DNA of 64,000 bases from Streptomyces sp. SID12488 (GTDB lineage: Bacteria > Actinomycetota > Actinomycetes > Streptomycetales > Streptomycetaceae). The stretch's first letter is position 1; the number at the start of each line of letters is the position of its first letter. The position numbers were made by a program, and so were the translations under genes. The stretch spans positions 1 through 64,000 of the forward strand of contig NZ_JAAGLT010000031.1 in NCBI RefSeq assembly GCF_010548275.1, read 5' to 3'. The notes beneath the pieces are model-generated. The model was given only the letters and a program-made list of their open reading frames with translations, had not been told where the DNA came from and searched no databases. Shown here one piece after another: positions 18,892 through 27,951 of the stretch.

Positions 18892-19698
18892 GTGTCTGAC
18901 TCCATTGACTCCTCCCCCGACTCCGCCCCCTCCCCCGAGCCGACGCCCGCTGCCGTCCGGGCCAAGGGTGCGCCCCGGTTTCCCGGTGGGCCGCAGGCCG
19001 ATCCCGCCGGATCCCACTTCGAGCGGCGGATCAGGAGCTTCCAGCCCCGGCGCAGCCGGGTCACCGCCGGGCAGGATGACGCGTTGCGGCGGCTGTGGCC
19101 CAAGTGGGGCCTCGACATCGACGGCCGTGCTCTCCGCCTCGGCGAGTTGTTCGGGGACGACCTGCCCGTCGTACTCGAGATCGGCTTCGGGATGGGCGAG
19201 GCCACCGCGAGGATGGCTGCCGACGATCCCCGTACCAACATCCTCGCCGTCGACGTGCACACCCCGGGCCAGGGCAACCTGCTCAACCTCGCCGACCAGC
19301 AAGGACTGACCAACATCCGCGTCGCCAACGGGGACGCCGTCATCCTGCTCCGCGAGATGCTCACCCCGGACTCCCTCGACGGCCTGCGCGTCTACTTCCC
19401 CGACCCCTGGCCCAAGAAGCGGCACCACAAGAGACGGCTGATCCAGCCCGAGTTCCTCGATCTGGTCGCCGGCCGGCTGCGCCCCGGCGGGGTCGTGCAC
19501 TGCGCGACCGACTGGGAGCCGTACGCCGAACAGATGCTCGATGTGCTGAGCGCGCACCCGGAGTTCGAGAACACCCGGCCCGAGGGCGGTTACGCGCCCC
19601 GTCCGGAGTTCCGGCCGCTGACCCGTTTCGAGGGCCAGGGACTTGAGAAGGGTCATGTCGTGAACGACCTGTTGTTCCGCCGCGTACAGCACTCGTAG
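18892..19698 (+). CDS. trmB: tRNA (guanine-N7-)-methyltransferase
   Basis: 268 aa from GTG 18,892; a GTG at 18,856 is an alternative 12 codons earlier and neither has a strong ribosome site. After a disordered Pro/Ser-rich start comes a SAM-binding fold: EIGFGMGEATARMA near residue 95 and the TrmB signature YFPDPWPKKRHHKRRL near 166. The substrate loop TDWEPYAEQML follows. TrmB methylates G46 in the variable loop of tRNAs. The extended N-terminus is usual in actinobacteria. Confidence 0.9.
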   Translation: MSDSIDSSPDSAPSPEPTPAAVRAKGAPRFPGGPQADPAGSHFERRIRSFQPRRSRVTAGQDDALRRLWPKWGLDIDGRALRLGELFGDDLPVVLEIGFGMGEATARMAADDPRTNILAVDVHTPGQGNLLNLADQQGLTNIRVANGDAVILLREMLTPDSLDGLRVYFPDPWPKKRHHKRRLIQPEFLDLVAGRLRPGGVVHCATDWEPYAEQMLDVLSAHPEFENTRPEGGYAPRPEFRPLTRFEGQGLEKGHVVNDLLFRRVQHS

Positions 19699-19758
19699 AG
19701 CACGCCTGGAGCACGAGCTGCAAGCGCTCGTGGAACACCCGCCGTTAGGGTCAATGCC

Positions 19759-21180
19759 GTGGCCACCTTTCCCCCGTACCCGACGCAGCCCAGCGGCCCC
19801 ACCGACGGTCCCGTCGGCGGGGCGTTGCGGCACGCTCACTGGTGGCAGCGGCCCTGGGTGCGTTACGGCGCCCTCACCAGCCTGCTCGCGCTCTCCGGGC
19901 TCGTCATCCTCGCCCTGGTCCGCGAACAGACCGGCACCGAGGGGTTCCTGGTGGGGCTCGGACTCGCCGTGTTTCCCGTGCCGTTGCTCGTCGCCGCGTT
20001 CCGCTGGCTGGACCGGGTCGAGCCGGGGCCCTGGCGGAACCTGCTCTTCGCCTTCGCCTGGGGCGCCTGCGCGGCGGCCCTGATAGCGATCGTCGCCAAC
20101 AGCTTCGCGACCAGATGGATAGCGACGGCCACCGCCGACCCGTCCGGCGCGGACACCCTCGGGGCCACGGTCATAGCGCCGATCGTCGAGGAGTCCGCCA
20201 AGGCAGCCGCCGTACTGCTCATCTATCTCTTCAGGCGGCGCGACTTCACCGGGATCGTCGACGGGGTCGTGATCGCCGGGGTCACCGCCACCGGTTTCGC
20301 CTTCACCGAGAACATCCTCTATCTCGGCACCGCCTTCGGCACCGACCAGCTCACCGGCGACAGCGGTATCGCCTCGGTCACCGCGGCGACCTTCTTCGTG
20401 CGCATCGTCATGTCGCCGTTCGCGCACCCCCTGTTCACGGTCCTCACCGGCATCGGTTTCGGGATCTCCGCGCTGTCGGGCGAGCGCCAGCACGTCCGCC
20501 GGGTGCTGCTGCCGCTGTTCGGGCTGTTGCTCGCGATGAGCATGCACGCCTTCTGGAACGGCTCGTCGACCTTCGGGGACTACGGGTTCTTCGCGGTGTA
20601 CGCCGCGTTCATGGTCCCCGCGTTCGGGCTGCTGACCTGGCTGGTCATCTGGACCCGCCAGCGCGAGCTGCGTACCGTGCGCGCCGAGTTGCCGGCGTAC
20701 GCGATGGCCGGCTGGCTGGCCCCGGCCGAGCCGTACGCCCTCGGCTCGATGCGCGCCCGCCGCCTGGCCCGCGAGTACGCCCGCCGCCACCTGGGCAGGC
20801 CCGCGGCGCGAGAGGTGGCGCAGTACGAGGCGTACGCCACCTCACTCGCGTTCCTGCGCCACCGGGGGCGCCTCGGCCGGGCGGGCGCCGACTTCGTCGT
20901 CCGGGAGCAGGAGCTGCTGGGCGAGCTGTGGCAACGCAGGGCGGTGGCCCGCCCGGCCCTGGACCACGCGGCACGCGCCGTCGCACCGGCTCCGGCTCCC
21001 GTCCCCCCGGTCACCTGGCCGCCGTACGGCCGACAGGGGTACGGGTACGGGTACGGACCGACGACGCCGTACCCCTCGTACAGCCAGAACCTCAGCCCCG
21101 GCCTCGGCCACATTCCGGGCCCCAGCCACAACCGGCCCGTCCACGACCCGTACCCGGCCTACAACCCGTACCGCTCGTAG
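19759..21180 (+). CDS. PrsW family intramembrane metalloprotease
   Basis: 473 aa from GTG 19,759. About eight membrane segments lie between residues 30 and 300. The PrsW catalytic motifs are present: IVEESAKAAAV (near 144), FAFTENILYL, and MHAFWNGSS (near 262), giving the Glu/His metal ligands. In Bacillus, PrsW starts the cleavage of an anti-sigma factor; in Streptomyces the target is unknown. The C-terminus (about 380-473) is a long Tyr/Gly/Pro-rich cytoplasmic tail. It follows trmB by 60 bp and may share its transcript. Confidence 0.85.
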   Translation: MATFPPYPTQPSGPTDGPVGGALRHAHWWQRPWVRYGALTSLLALSGLVILALVREQTGTEGFLVGLGLAVFPVPLLVAAFRWLDRVEPGPWRNLLFAFAWGACAAALIAIVANSFATRWIATATADPSGADTLGATVIAPIVEESAKAAAVLLIYLFRRRDFTGIVDGVVIAGVTATGFAFTENILYLGTAFGTDQLTGDSGIASVTAATFFVRIVMSPFAHPLFTVLTGIGFGISALSGERQHVRRVLLPLFGLLLAMSMHAFWNGSSTFGDYGFFAVYAAFMVPAFGLLTWLVIWTRQRELRTVRAELPAYAMAGWLAPAEPYALGSMRARRLAREYARRHLGRPAAREVAQYEAYATSLAFLRHRGRLGRAGADFVVREQELLGELWQRRAVARPALDHAARAVAPAPAPVPPVTWPPYGRQGYGYGYGPTTPYPSYSQNLSPGLGHIPGPSHNRPVHDPYPAYNPYRS

Positions 21181-21201
21181 CCGTCGGCCGTCAGGCGCCG
21201 C

Positions 21202-22152
<951 letters not shown>

Positions 22153-22214
22153 CGTCAACGCGTGCCACGGAGGCCCTGATTCCGGCGGTTCACGAAGTTC
22201 GTGTAAAAGCCGGA

Positions 22215-22256
22215 CCGGCAGTCCCGACGCCGAAGTGCGAGCGCCGGGACTGCCGG
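22215..22256 (-). terminator. Terminator of the M23 peptidase gene
   Basis: 12-bp perfect arms CCGGCAGTCCCG and CGGGACTGCCGG around an 18-base loop. It sits 35 bp beyond the stop of the M23 gene on its 3' side and before the aldo/keto reductase start, so it most likely ends the riboswitch-controlled transcript. Confidence 0.65.
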
Positions 22257-22290
22257 GGAGAGACCGGGGTACGTGTCTCCTGAGGTTCTC

Positions 22291-23355
22291 CTACGGGTTC
22301 AGGCCCATGCTCCGCAGCCACGCCATCGGGTCGATCCCCGCACTGTCCGAGCTGCTGGTGTGCACCTCCAGGTGGAGGTGCGCCCCGGTGACGTTGCCGG
22401 TGGCGCCGACGCGGCCGATGACGTCACCCGTGGCGACCTTCTGGCCGACGCTGACGTTGATCGACGACTGGTGGGCGAACCACAGCTCGGTGCCGTCGTC
22501 GAGGGTGAGGATGGTGCGGTAGCCGTAGGAGCCGCTCCACCCCGCCTCGGTGATGGTGCCGCTGTGGATGGCCTTGATCGGCGTGCCGGTGGGCGAGGCG
22601 AAGTCGAGGCCGGTGTGGTAGCCGGAGGACCACAGCGAGCCGGCCTGACCGAACGTCGAGGTGATCGTGTACGAGGAGGTCGGCAGCGTGTACTGCTTGG
22701 CGAGCTCGGCGAGACGAGCGGTCTCCAGCTTCGCCTTGGCCGCGTCGGCCACCTTCTTCTTCTCGGCGGCGACCTTCGCGGCGGCCTCGCGCTTCACCTT
22801 GGCGGCCTCGGCGGCGGCCTTCTTCGCGGCGGCGTCCTGGGCGGCCTGCTGGACCTTGGCCTCGGCCTGGCCCTTCTGCTGCTCGGCCTGGAGGATGATG
22901 CGGGCGCGCAGTGCCTCGCCGGCGTCGCTGGTGCCCTGCTGGGTCTCCTCGGAGGTCACGCCGACGCTGCTGAGCGCGGTGGCGGAGCCCTTGGGCTCGT
23001 CGTCCGAGTCGTCGTGCGTGAAGGGCGAGCCGACGGAGGGCAGGTCGGGGATGGAGATGGAGACCGGCGGCTTGCCGGTCTGCGCGGTGGCCATACCGGC
23101 CCCGCCGACAGCGGCTATGACGCCGACGCCGAGAACGGTGGAGCTGCGGGCGAGTCCTCCGCCGCGCTGCTTGCCTACGCGGTGCCGGCCGCGAACGGGT
23201 CGGGTGGAGTCCGCGGTGGGATTCCACTCCTCCCAGGGGCCCTCGTCGGTGCGCTTGCCGCCGAAGCCGAAGGTCGGGATCTTGCCGTCCTCGGTCTGGC
23301 TGCTGCGCTGACTCGGCACGAACGGGGCCTCTGGGGCAGCCGGGTTTGACGCCAC
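22291..23355 (-). CDS. M23 family peptidoglycan endopeptidase
   Basis: 354 aa from GTG 23,355 with AAAGGAG upstream. An Arg-rich stretch and one membrane or signal segment lie near residues 55-92 (SSTVLGVGVIAAVGGAGMATAQ), then a Lys/Ala-rich coiled coil (about 145-220), then a LytM/M23 domain. Zinc ligands are seen in HTGLDF (near 246) and HLHLEVH (near 324). Such proteins cut peptide cross-links in the cell wall and act in growth or spore germination. The c-di-AMP riboswitch in its leader ties its expression to cell-wall and osmotic signalling, as described for Streptomyces wall hydrolases. Confidence 0.9.
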   Translation of the reverse strand: MASNPAAPEAPFVPSQRSSQTEDGKIPTFGFGGKRTDEGPWEEWNPTADSTRPVRGRHRVGKQRGGGLARSSTVLGVGVIAAVGGAGMATAQTGKPPVSISIPDLPSVGSPFTHDDSDDEPKGSATALSSVGVTSEETQQGTSDAGEALRARIILQAEQQKGQAEAKVQQAAQDAAAKKAAAEAAKVKREAAAKVAAEKKKVADAAKAKLETARLAELAKQYTLPTSSYTITSTFGQAGSLWSSGYHTGLDFASPTGTPIKAIHSGTITEAGWSGSYGYRTILTLDDGTELWFAHQSSINVSVGQKVATGDVIGRVGATGNVTGAHLHLEVHTSSSDSAGIDPMAWLRSMGLNP

Positions 23356-23380
23356 GTGGGCGTGCTCCTTTCCTTCCTTC

Positions 23381-23560
23381 TCGCCTACCGGGTTAGCTGA
23401 CGGGTTCGGAGCAGGAAGGTCTCCTACGCGCGTATACCGACCGTGTTGCCACGGAGGCGGACGAGCGATTCACCCCAAGGGATGGTTCCCCGGCTCCCTT
23501 GCGGGATTAGGCACGTGCGCACGGAGCCGACTCTTGTGTCGGCTGGGACTACCGCGCTGC
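23381..23560 (-). ncRNA. ydaO/yuaA c-di-AMP riboswitch
   Basis: On the minus strand the leader of the M23 gene contains the conserved blocks of the ydaO class in order: GAGCCGGGGAACCA, then GGGGTGAATCG, then a hairpin arm with AGGAGACCTTCC, then GAACCCGTCAGCTAACC and GTAGGC, ending 26 bases before the start codon. A 7-bp hairpin (GCCGACA...AGTCGGC) lies at the 5' side. The class binds cyclic di-AMP and switches genes off in ligand excess; in Streptomyces it is known in front of wall hydrolases. The exact 5' end is approximate. Confidence 0.9.
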
Positions 23561-23792
23561 GTTATCGAACGTTAATAGACCTGGCCACCTGATTCCAAGC
23601 TGTTCCCGTTGATCATTAATCCTTTTCCCGAGGACTTTCTGGGTCACCACCGGTGAAAATCGGGCGAGTTGACCATGACGTAAGTGACTCCTGAGTATTG
23701 ACTGTGTGTCAGATGTTGTGCGGAGAGAGAGTATTTACTCACCCTCGGTGACAACCGATGAGAACTGATGAGAACCGATGCAAGAACCGACG
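23561..23792. promoter_or_regulatory. Promoter region of the riboswitch transcript
   Basis: About 230 bp, AT-richer than the surroundings, between the 3' end of the phosphatase gene and the riboswitch. On the minus strand TTGGAA followed by TATTAA (near 23,600-23,580) is a plausible but short-spaced promoter. No gene is seen here. Confidence 0.3.
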
Positions 23793-24959
23793 TCACGGCC
23801 GTCGTACGGCGAGCAGCGCCATGTCGTCCGTGGTGCCGCCACCCGAGTGCCGGCGCACCTCGTCCGCGAGGGTGGCGAGCAGAGTGGCCGGGGCGCGGAA
23901 GGCGCGGCCCGCGAGGCGGTCGGCCGGGTCGAAGAAGGTGCCGTGCCCGTCGCGGGCCTCGGAGAGCCCGTCGGTGTGCAGGAGCAGCGTCGCGCCGCCG
24001 GGGAAGGGGGTCTCCTCCGTGCGGTCGGGCCAGGTGCCGAGGTCGCCCATACCGAGCGGCAGCGCGGGCGTGGACGGGTCGAGGGTGCGCAGGGTGCCGT
24101 CGGCGGCGAGGAGCAGGGGCGGGGGATGGCCGCGGTTGAGGATGCGTACGATCCCGTCACCGTGCGGGAGTTCGGCGAGGACAGCGGTGGTGAAACCCTC
24201 GGCGGCCTCGAGCCCGTCGCGCCGGGCGCCCTCACGGGCGAGGGCCCGTTCCAGCCGCTGGGCGACCGCTTCCAGGGTCGCTTCCTGTTCGGCGGCCTCC
24301 CGGAACGCCCCGATGACGACGGCGACGGCCGCCACCGCCCCCATCCCCTTGCCCCGCACGTCCCCGAGGACGACCCGCACGCCGTACGCGGTGTCCTGCA
24401 CGGCGTACAGGTCGCCGCCGATGAAGGCACCCTCGTGGGCGGCCTCGTACCGGGCGGCGATCTCGAACCCGCCGATGCGCGCCTCCGGTTCGGGCAGTAC
24501 GGCGCGCTGCACGGCCTCGGCGATCTCACGGGCCGAGGCGAGGCGCCGGTCGCTCCGGTGCACCACCCGGTTGATGACGGCGGCCAGGACGGCGACCATC
24601 GCCACGGTGACCGTCTCGGTGATCGAGTCGGCGTCCGCGCTCAACCCGAAGCGGAGGTGGACGACGTACTCGGCGAAGAGGGCCACGGTGCCGGTGACCA
24701 CCGTTGTGCGCAGCGAGGAGAGCGGGGCGGCGATGAGCGGGGCGGCCGTGAAGAAGGGGATGGCTGTGAAGTGGCGCGGGGTGGCGTAGTCGAAGACGAT
24801 CCCGGTGAGGATCAGGAGCGCGGGCAGGACACGGACGAGGGTCCGCACCAGCGAGATGACCTTTTCTTCCGGCTCGTTCGGCTCGTTCGGTTCGTCCGCT
24901 GCCGGGTCCAGGAAGTGTTCCGACCGTCCCACTCGCCTCGTCTCCCGCCGGATCACCAC
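23793..24959 (-). CDS. Membrane-bound SpoIIE-type PP2C phosphatase
   Basis: 388 aa. N-terminal membrane part with four or so hydrophobic segments (about residues 35-130), then a SpoIIE/RsbU-type serine phosphatase domain (about 150-385) with metal-site motifs GGDLYAVQ, VVLGDVRGKGMG, LLLHTDGLSEARD and TTDDMALLAV. It has no ATPase or PAS domain, unlike the phosphatase at 2544. RsbU-type enzymes activate anti-anti-sigma factors by dephosphorylation. The membrane part suggests it responds to an envelope signal. Confidence 0.85.
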   Translation of the reverse strand: MVIRRETRRVGRSEHFLDPAADEPNEPNEPEEKVISLVRTLVRVLPALLILTGIVFDYATPRHFTAIPFFTAAPLIAAPLSSLRTTVVTGTVALFAEYVVHLRFGLSADADSITETVTVAMVAVLAAVINRVVHRSDRRLASAREIAEAVQRAVLPEPEARIGGFEIAARYEAAHEGAFIGGDLYAVQDTAYGVRVVLGDVRGKGMGAVAAVAVVIGAFREAAEQEATLEAVAQRLERALAREGARRDGLEAAEGFTTAVLAELPHGDGIVRILNRGHPPPLLLAADGTLRTLDPSTPALPLGMGDLGTWPDRTEETPFPGGATLLLHTDGLSEARDGHGTFFDPADRLAGRAFRAPATLLATLADEVRRHSGGGTTDDMALLAVRRP

Positions 24960-25074
24960 GGCCCGTCCGTCCCGTCCGTCCCGTCCAGGTTTCCGGGGGC
25001 GGGTGCGGCGGGCGAGTCAGGTGGACCGACCGGGCTAAGAAACGGCTCGGGGAAACGGCCCCAGGAAACGACTC

Positions 25075-25108
25075 AGGGCCGGAAACCAGTTTCCTGGTTT
25101 CCGGCCCT
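25075..25108 (-). terminator. Terminator of the initiator tRNA gene
   Basis: 15-bp perfect inverted repeat (AGGGCCGGAAACCAG and its complement) with a 4-base loop, 10 bp beyond the 3' end of tRNA-fMet on its strand. It could also stop read-through from the opposite side. Confidence 0.7.
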
Positions 25109-25118
25109 GGGCCTTTAG

Positions 25119-25192
25119 TAGCGGGGACAGGATTTGAACCTGCGACCTCTGGGTTATGAGCCCAGCGAGCTACCGAGCTGCTCCACCCCGCG
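25119..25192 (-). tRNA. tRNA-fMet (CAT), initiator
   Basis: 74-base tRNA body with anticodon CAT in the loop CTCATAA, T-arm GGTTCAAATCC and acceptor CGCGGGG/CCCCGC. Position 1 (C) faces U72, an unpaired first position typical of initiator tRNAs, and three G-C pairs precede the anticodon loop (GGG/CCC). The CCA end is not encoded (CTA follows). Confidence 0.93.
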
Positions 25193-25246
25193 CCGTTGAA
25201 TGCAACTATACGCCATCCACGGGACCCCGATCACCACGTTTGATCG

Positions 25247-26386
25247 TCAGCCCGGGAGGTGGGCGTTGGGAGCCTTCGCGCGCTCCTCGCACTCGGGGAG
25301 TACGACGACCTCGACGCCCTCCTGCGTGAGCAGCCCGTTCCCGTCCGCGGCCACCACGAAGGTGTCCGGCTCGCGCCAGGCGGTCACCACCCTGCGTACG
25401 CCCGCGTCGAGGATCAGCCGAGCACAGGGCGCGGGTCGGGACGCGCGCCGGGCGCAGGGTTCGAGGCTGCTGTAGACGGTGGCCGTCCGGAGCCGGGGGT
25501 CGGCCGGGTCGAGCTTGGCGAGCGCCGCCTCCTCCGCGTGCACGACCGGGTCGCCGCCCTCCCGCGAGTACCCGCGCGCAAGTTCCGTACCGTCGGCGCC
25601 CACCACCACCGCGCCGACACTGAACGCCGTACTCGACGCCGGACACCGCTCCGCCAGTTCGCACGCCAGCGCCAGCCAGCGCCGGTCGGCGGCGGAGGCG
25701 AGGGCCCCGGCGCCGGGGGCGGTGGGCTCGTAGGTCATGAGGACGACGTCCTCGATACGTCGTGCGTGCGCGAGCCGGAGCCGGCCGCCCTGGTAGGTGC
25801 CGGGGCCGAAGAGGCGGGGGGCGCCGGAGTCGCCGACGAAGAGGGGCGCGAGGACGAGCTGGAGTTCGTCGGCGAGGCCCTGCTGGAGGAGCTGGGTGTG
25901 GACGGTGCCGCCGCCCTCGACCATCAGGCGCTGGACGCCCCGTACGTCGCGAAGGTGTTCGAGAAGCGACCGCCAGTCGAGGGAGCCCGGGCCCAGGGAG
26001 ACGATGTCCACACCGGCACCGAGGCCGGCCCGCCGGGCCCGCTCGGCACCCTTGTCCGTCGTGTACACGAGCTTCTCGCCGCCCGTGTGCCAGAAGTTGG
26101 CGGCCGGGTCCAGCTCGCCCGATCCGCTCACCGTCACCTTCAGCGGGTACTCGGGCTTGCCCGCCGCCAGCCGCGCGGCCCGCCGCTCGGGCGAGTTGAC
26201 CAGCAGCCGCGGATTGTCGGCGCGGATGGTGCCGGCGCCGATGAGAATCGCGTCACTGGCCGCCCGCACCTCGTCGACCCGGTCGAAGTCGGCGGGGCTG
26301 GAGAGAAGCAGCCGCTCGGGGCCGGTGTCGTCCAGGTAGCCGTCGAGGGAGACGGCGGCGGACAACAGGACGTGGGGGAGGGGCAT
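25247..26386 (-). CDS. RibD-like bifunctional protein with reductase domain first, deaminase second
   Basis: 379 aa. Residues 1-235 are a RibD_C/DHFR-like reductase (VLLSAAVSLDGYLDD, ILIGAGTIRADNPRLL, LMVEGGGTVHTQLL). Residues 240-375 are a cytidine-deaminase-like domain with zinc motif HAEEAAL near 282 and PCARRASRPAPC near 308. Standard RibD has the deaminase first, so the order is swapped. The two activities would deaminate and reduce the product of GTP cyclohydrolase II, whose gene lies at 27,138. A MarR gene stands divergently between them. This is probably not the main riboflavin gene but a separate, inducible set. Confidence 0.83.
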   Translation of the reverse strand: MPLPHVLLSAAVSLDGYLDDTGPERLLLSSPADFDRVDEVRAASDAILIGAGTIRADNPRLLVNSPERRAARLAAGKPEYPLKVTVSGSGELDPAANFWHTGGEKLVYTTDKGAERARRAGLGAGVDIVSLGPGSLDWRSLLEHLRDVRGVQRLMVEGGGTVHTQLLQQGLADELQLVLAPLFVGDSGAPRLFGPGTYQGGRLRLAHARRIEDVVLMTYEPTAPGAGALASAADRRWLALACELAERCPASSTAFSVGAVVVGADGTELARGYSREGGDPVVHAEEAALAKLDPADPRLRTATVYSSLEPCARRASRPAPCARLILDAGVRRVVTAWREPDTFVVAADGNGLLTQEGVEVVVLPECEERAKAPNAHLPG

Positions 26387-26487
26387 GGGGGCACTCTCTT
26401 CCAGCGCTTCCGGGACTCCCAGAGCGTTCCAGGGCGTCCGGTGTCCATATGTTTTACGTCTTTGTAGGCGGGCTCGACCGGGCGGAC

Positions 26488-26516
26488 TTGGTTCAAGTTT
26501 TAAACAAACCTACACT
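26488..26516 (+). promoter_or_regulatory. Promoter of the MarR gene, with overlapping operator-like site; likely leaderless
   Basis: TTGGTT (26,488-26,493), 17-bp spacer, TACACT (26,511-26,516). The ATG at 26,523 is seven bases after the -10, so transcription would start at the start codon. No ribosome site is seen, consistent with a leaderless mRNA. TTCAAGTTTTAA inside the spacer resembles the site before ribA (TTCAAAACTGAA) and could be the MarR operator, also covering the divergent ribD-like gene. Confidence 0.55.
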
Positions 26517-26522
26517 GGTCGC

Positions 26523-27038
26523 ATGACGACCCGCTGGCTCACCCCCGAGGAGCAGCGCGCGTGGCGCGCGTACGTCGCGGCCTCGCTGCTTCTCGAGGAC
26601 GCGCTCGACCGGCAGCTCCAGCAGGACGCCGGGATGCCGCACCTCTATTACACGATCCTGGCCTACCTCTCCGAGACGCCCGAGCGGCGGCTGCGGATGA
26701 CCGATCTCGCCGAGAAGCTGAAGATCACGCGCAGCCGGCTGACGTACGCCGTGGCCCGGCTGGAGAAGGACGGTCACGTACGGCGCGAGGCCTGCCGGTG
26801 GGACAAGCGGAGCACCTTCGCCGCGCTGACCGAGGAGGGCATGGCCGTGCTGGAGCGCAGCGCCCCGGGCCATGTCGCCACGGTCCGCGCGGCCCTCTTC
26901 GACCATCTCACCCCGGAGCAGGTGGGCCAGCTGGAGGAGATCGGCACGCGGATCGAGCGGGCGCTCCAGGGGGACGGGGCGGAGTCGGCGCCGGAGGGTC
27001 TGCCGTGGCTGCGCAGGTCCACAAATCCGTTGCTTTAA
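26523..27038 (+). CDS. MarR family transcriptional regulator of the RibD/RibA-like locus
   Basis: 171 aa from ATG 26,523; the open frame upstream is inside the promoter. Winged-helix MarR fold: LRMTDLAEKLKITRSRLTYAVARLEKDGHVRRE is the recognition region and FAALTEEGMAVLERSAPGH the wing-to-helix part. It sits between the divergent ribD-like gene and ribA, both with similar palindromic sites upstream, so it likely represses both and itself. The inducer is unknown. Confidence 0.88.
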   Translation: MTTRWLTPEEQRAWRAYVAASLLLEDALDRQLQQDAGMPHLYYTILAYLSETPERRLRMTDLAEKLKITRSRLTYAVARLEKDGHVRREACRWDKRSTFAALTEEGMAVLERSAPGHVATVRAALFDHLTPEQVGQLEEIGTRIERALQGDGAESAPEGLPWLRRSTNPLL

Positions 27039-27100
27039 CTTTGAAGCATGAGGTAGGGTCACCATTCGAGTGAAGATCTGCTTCAAAACTGAAGCAGATC
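27030..27100 (+). promoter_or_regulatory. ribA promoter and MarR-type palindrome
   Basis: TTGCTT (27,030-27,035), 18-bp spacer, TAGGGT (27,054-27,059) form a promoter that begins inside the last codons of marR. Downstream is a perfect palindrome, arms GATCTGCTTCA and TGAAGCAGATC around AAAC (27,075-27,100), in the untranslated leader. TTTGAAGC at 27,041 in the spacer repeats the same motif in the other direction. A repressor bound here would block ribA; the palindrome could instead fold as an RNA hairpin. Confidence 0.5.
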
Positions 27101-27137
27101 GAGGTCCAGAGGATCAGGAACCACCCGGGAGACCCGC

Positions 27138-27815
27138 ATGCCCGACTTGACCGACTTCCCCACCGCCACCCAGCGCTCCCGTGTCCGGGTGCCGCTGCGC
27201 TTCCACGACGGCTACAGCGTCGACACCGAACTGGTGACCTTCCACGGCCTGGTCGACGGTCAGGAGCACGTGGCGATGGTCCTCGGTGAACCGGCGCCCG
27301 GCACCACCCCGTTGGTCCGGCTGCACTCCGAGTGCCTCACGGGCGACGTCTTCGGCTCGGCCCGCTGCGACTGCGGCCCCCAGCTGCGCGAGGCCGTCGA
27401 GCGCATCGCCGAGCACGGTGGCGTCCTGCTGTACCTCCGCCAGGAGGGCCGGGGCATCGGCCTCTACAACAAGCTCGACGCGTACGCCCTCCAGGACGAG
27501 GGCCTCGACACCTACGCGGCGAACGCCGCGCTGGGCCTCCCGGAGGACGCCCGCGACTACACGGCGGCGGCCCAGATGCTCCAGGCCCTCGGCATCACGT
27601 CGGTGGACCTGCTCTCCAACAACCCGGACAAGGCCAACCAGCTCCGGGCCCTGGGCACGGACGTCCACGACCGTGTCCCCACGGGCGTGTTCACCACCCC
27701 GGCCAACGTCCGCTACCTCCGCGCGAAGGTCCTGCAGACCCACCACACGCTGCCGCTGGGCGAGCTGGGCGGCGTCGGCGGCCACACCGGCCTCACGGAG
27801 TTGAGCGTCGGCTGA
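27138..27815 (+). CDS. ribA: GTP cyclohydrolase II
   Basis: 225 aa, ATG 27,138 with GGGAG upstream. The zinc site CLTGDVFGSARCDCG (near residue 70) and the catalytic/GTP region LLYLRQEGRGIGLYNKLDAYALQ are complete, with the C-terminal LLSNNPDKANQL. It opens GTP to 2,5-diamino-6-ribosylamino-pyrimidinone phosphate, formate and pyrophosphate, the first step to riboflavin and related pteridines and deazaflavins. It is a stand-alone RibA without the RibB domain. Its partners here are the swapped RibD-like protein and MarR. Confidence 0.9.
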   Translation: MPDLTDFPTATQRSRVRVPLRFHDGYSVDTELVTFHGLVDGQEHVAMVLGEPAPGTTPLVRLHSECLTGDVFGSARCDCGPQLREAVERIAEHGGVLLYLRQEGRGIGLYNKLDAYALQDEGLDTYAANAALGLPEDARDYTAAAQMLQALGITSVDLLSNNPDKANQLRALGTDVHDRVPTGVFTTPANVRYLRAKVLQTHHTLPLGELGGVGGHTGLTELSVG

Positions 27816-27951
27816 CGACGTACGACGTCCGCCGCGGCCGTCACGAGCCGGAGGCGAGCGATGGCAGGCGGTCGCGGGCGGCTGAACCGGCTCCCCCGGC
27901 CGCAGTCCGCGGGAACGGTTGGAGTACTGCCCGACCGGATACTCGGGCGGC

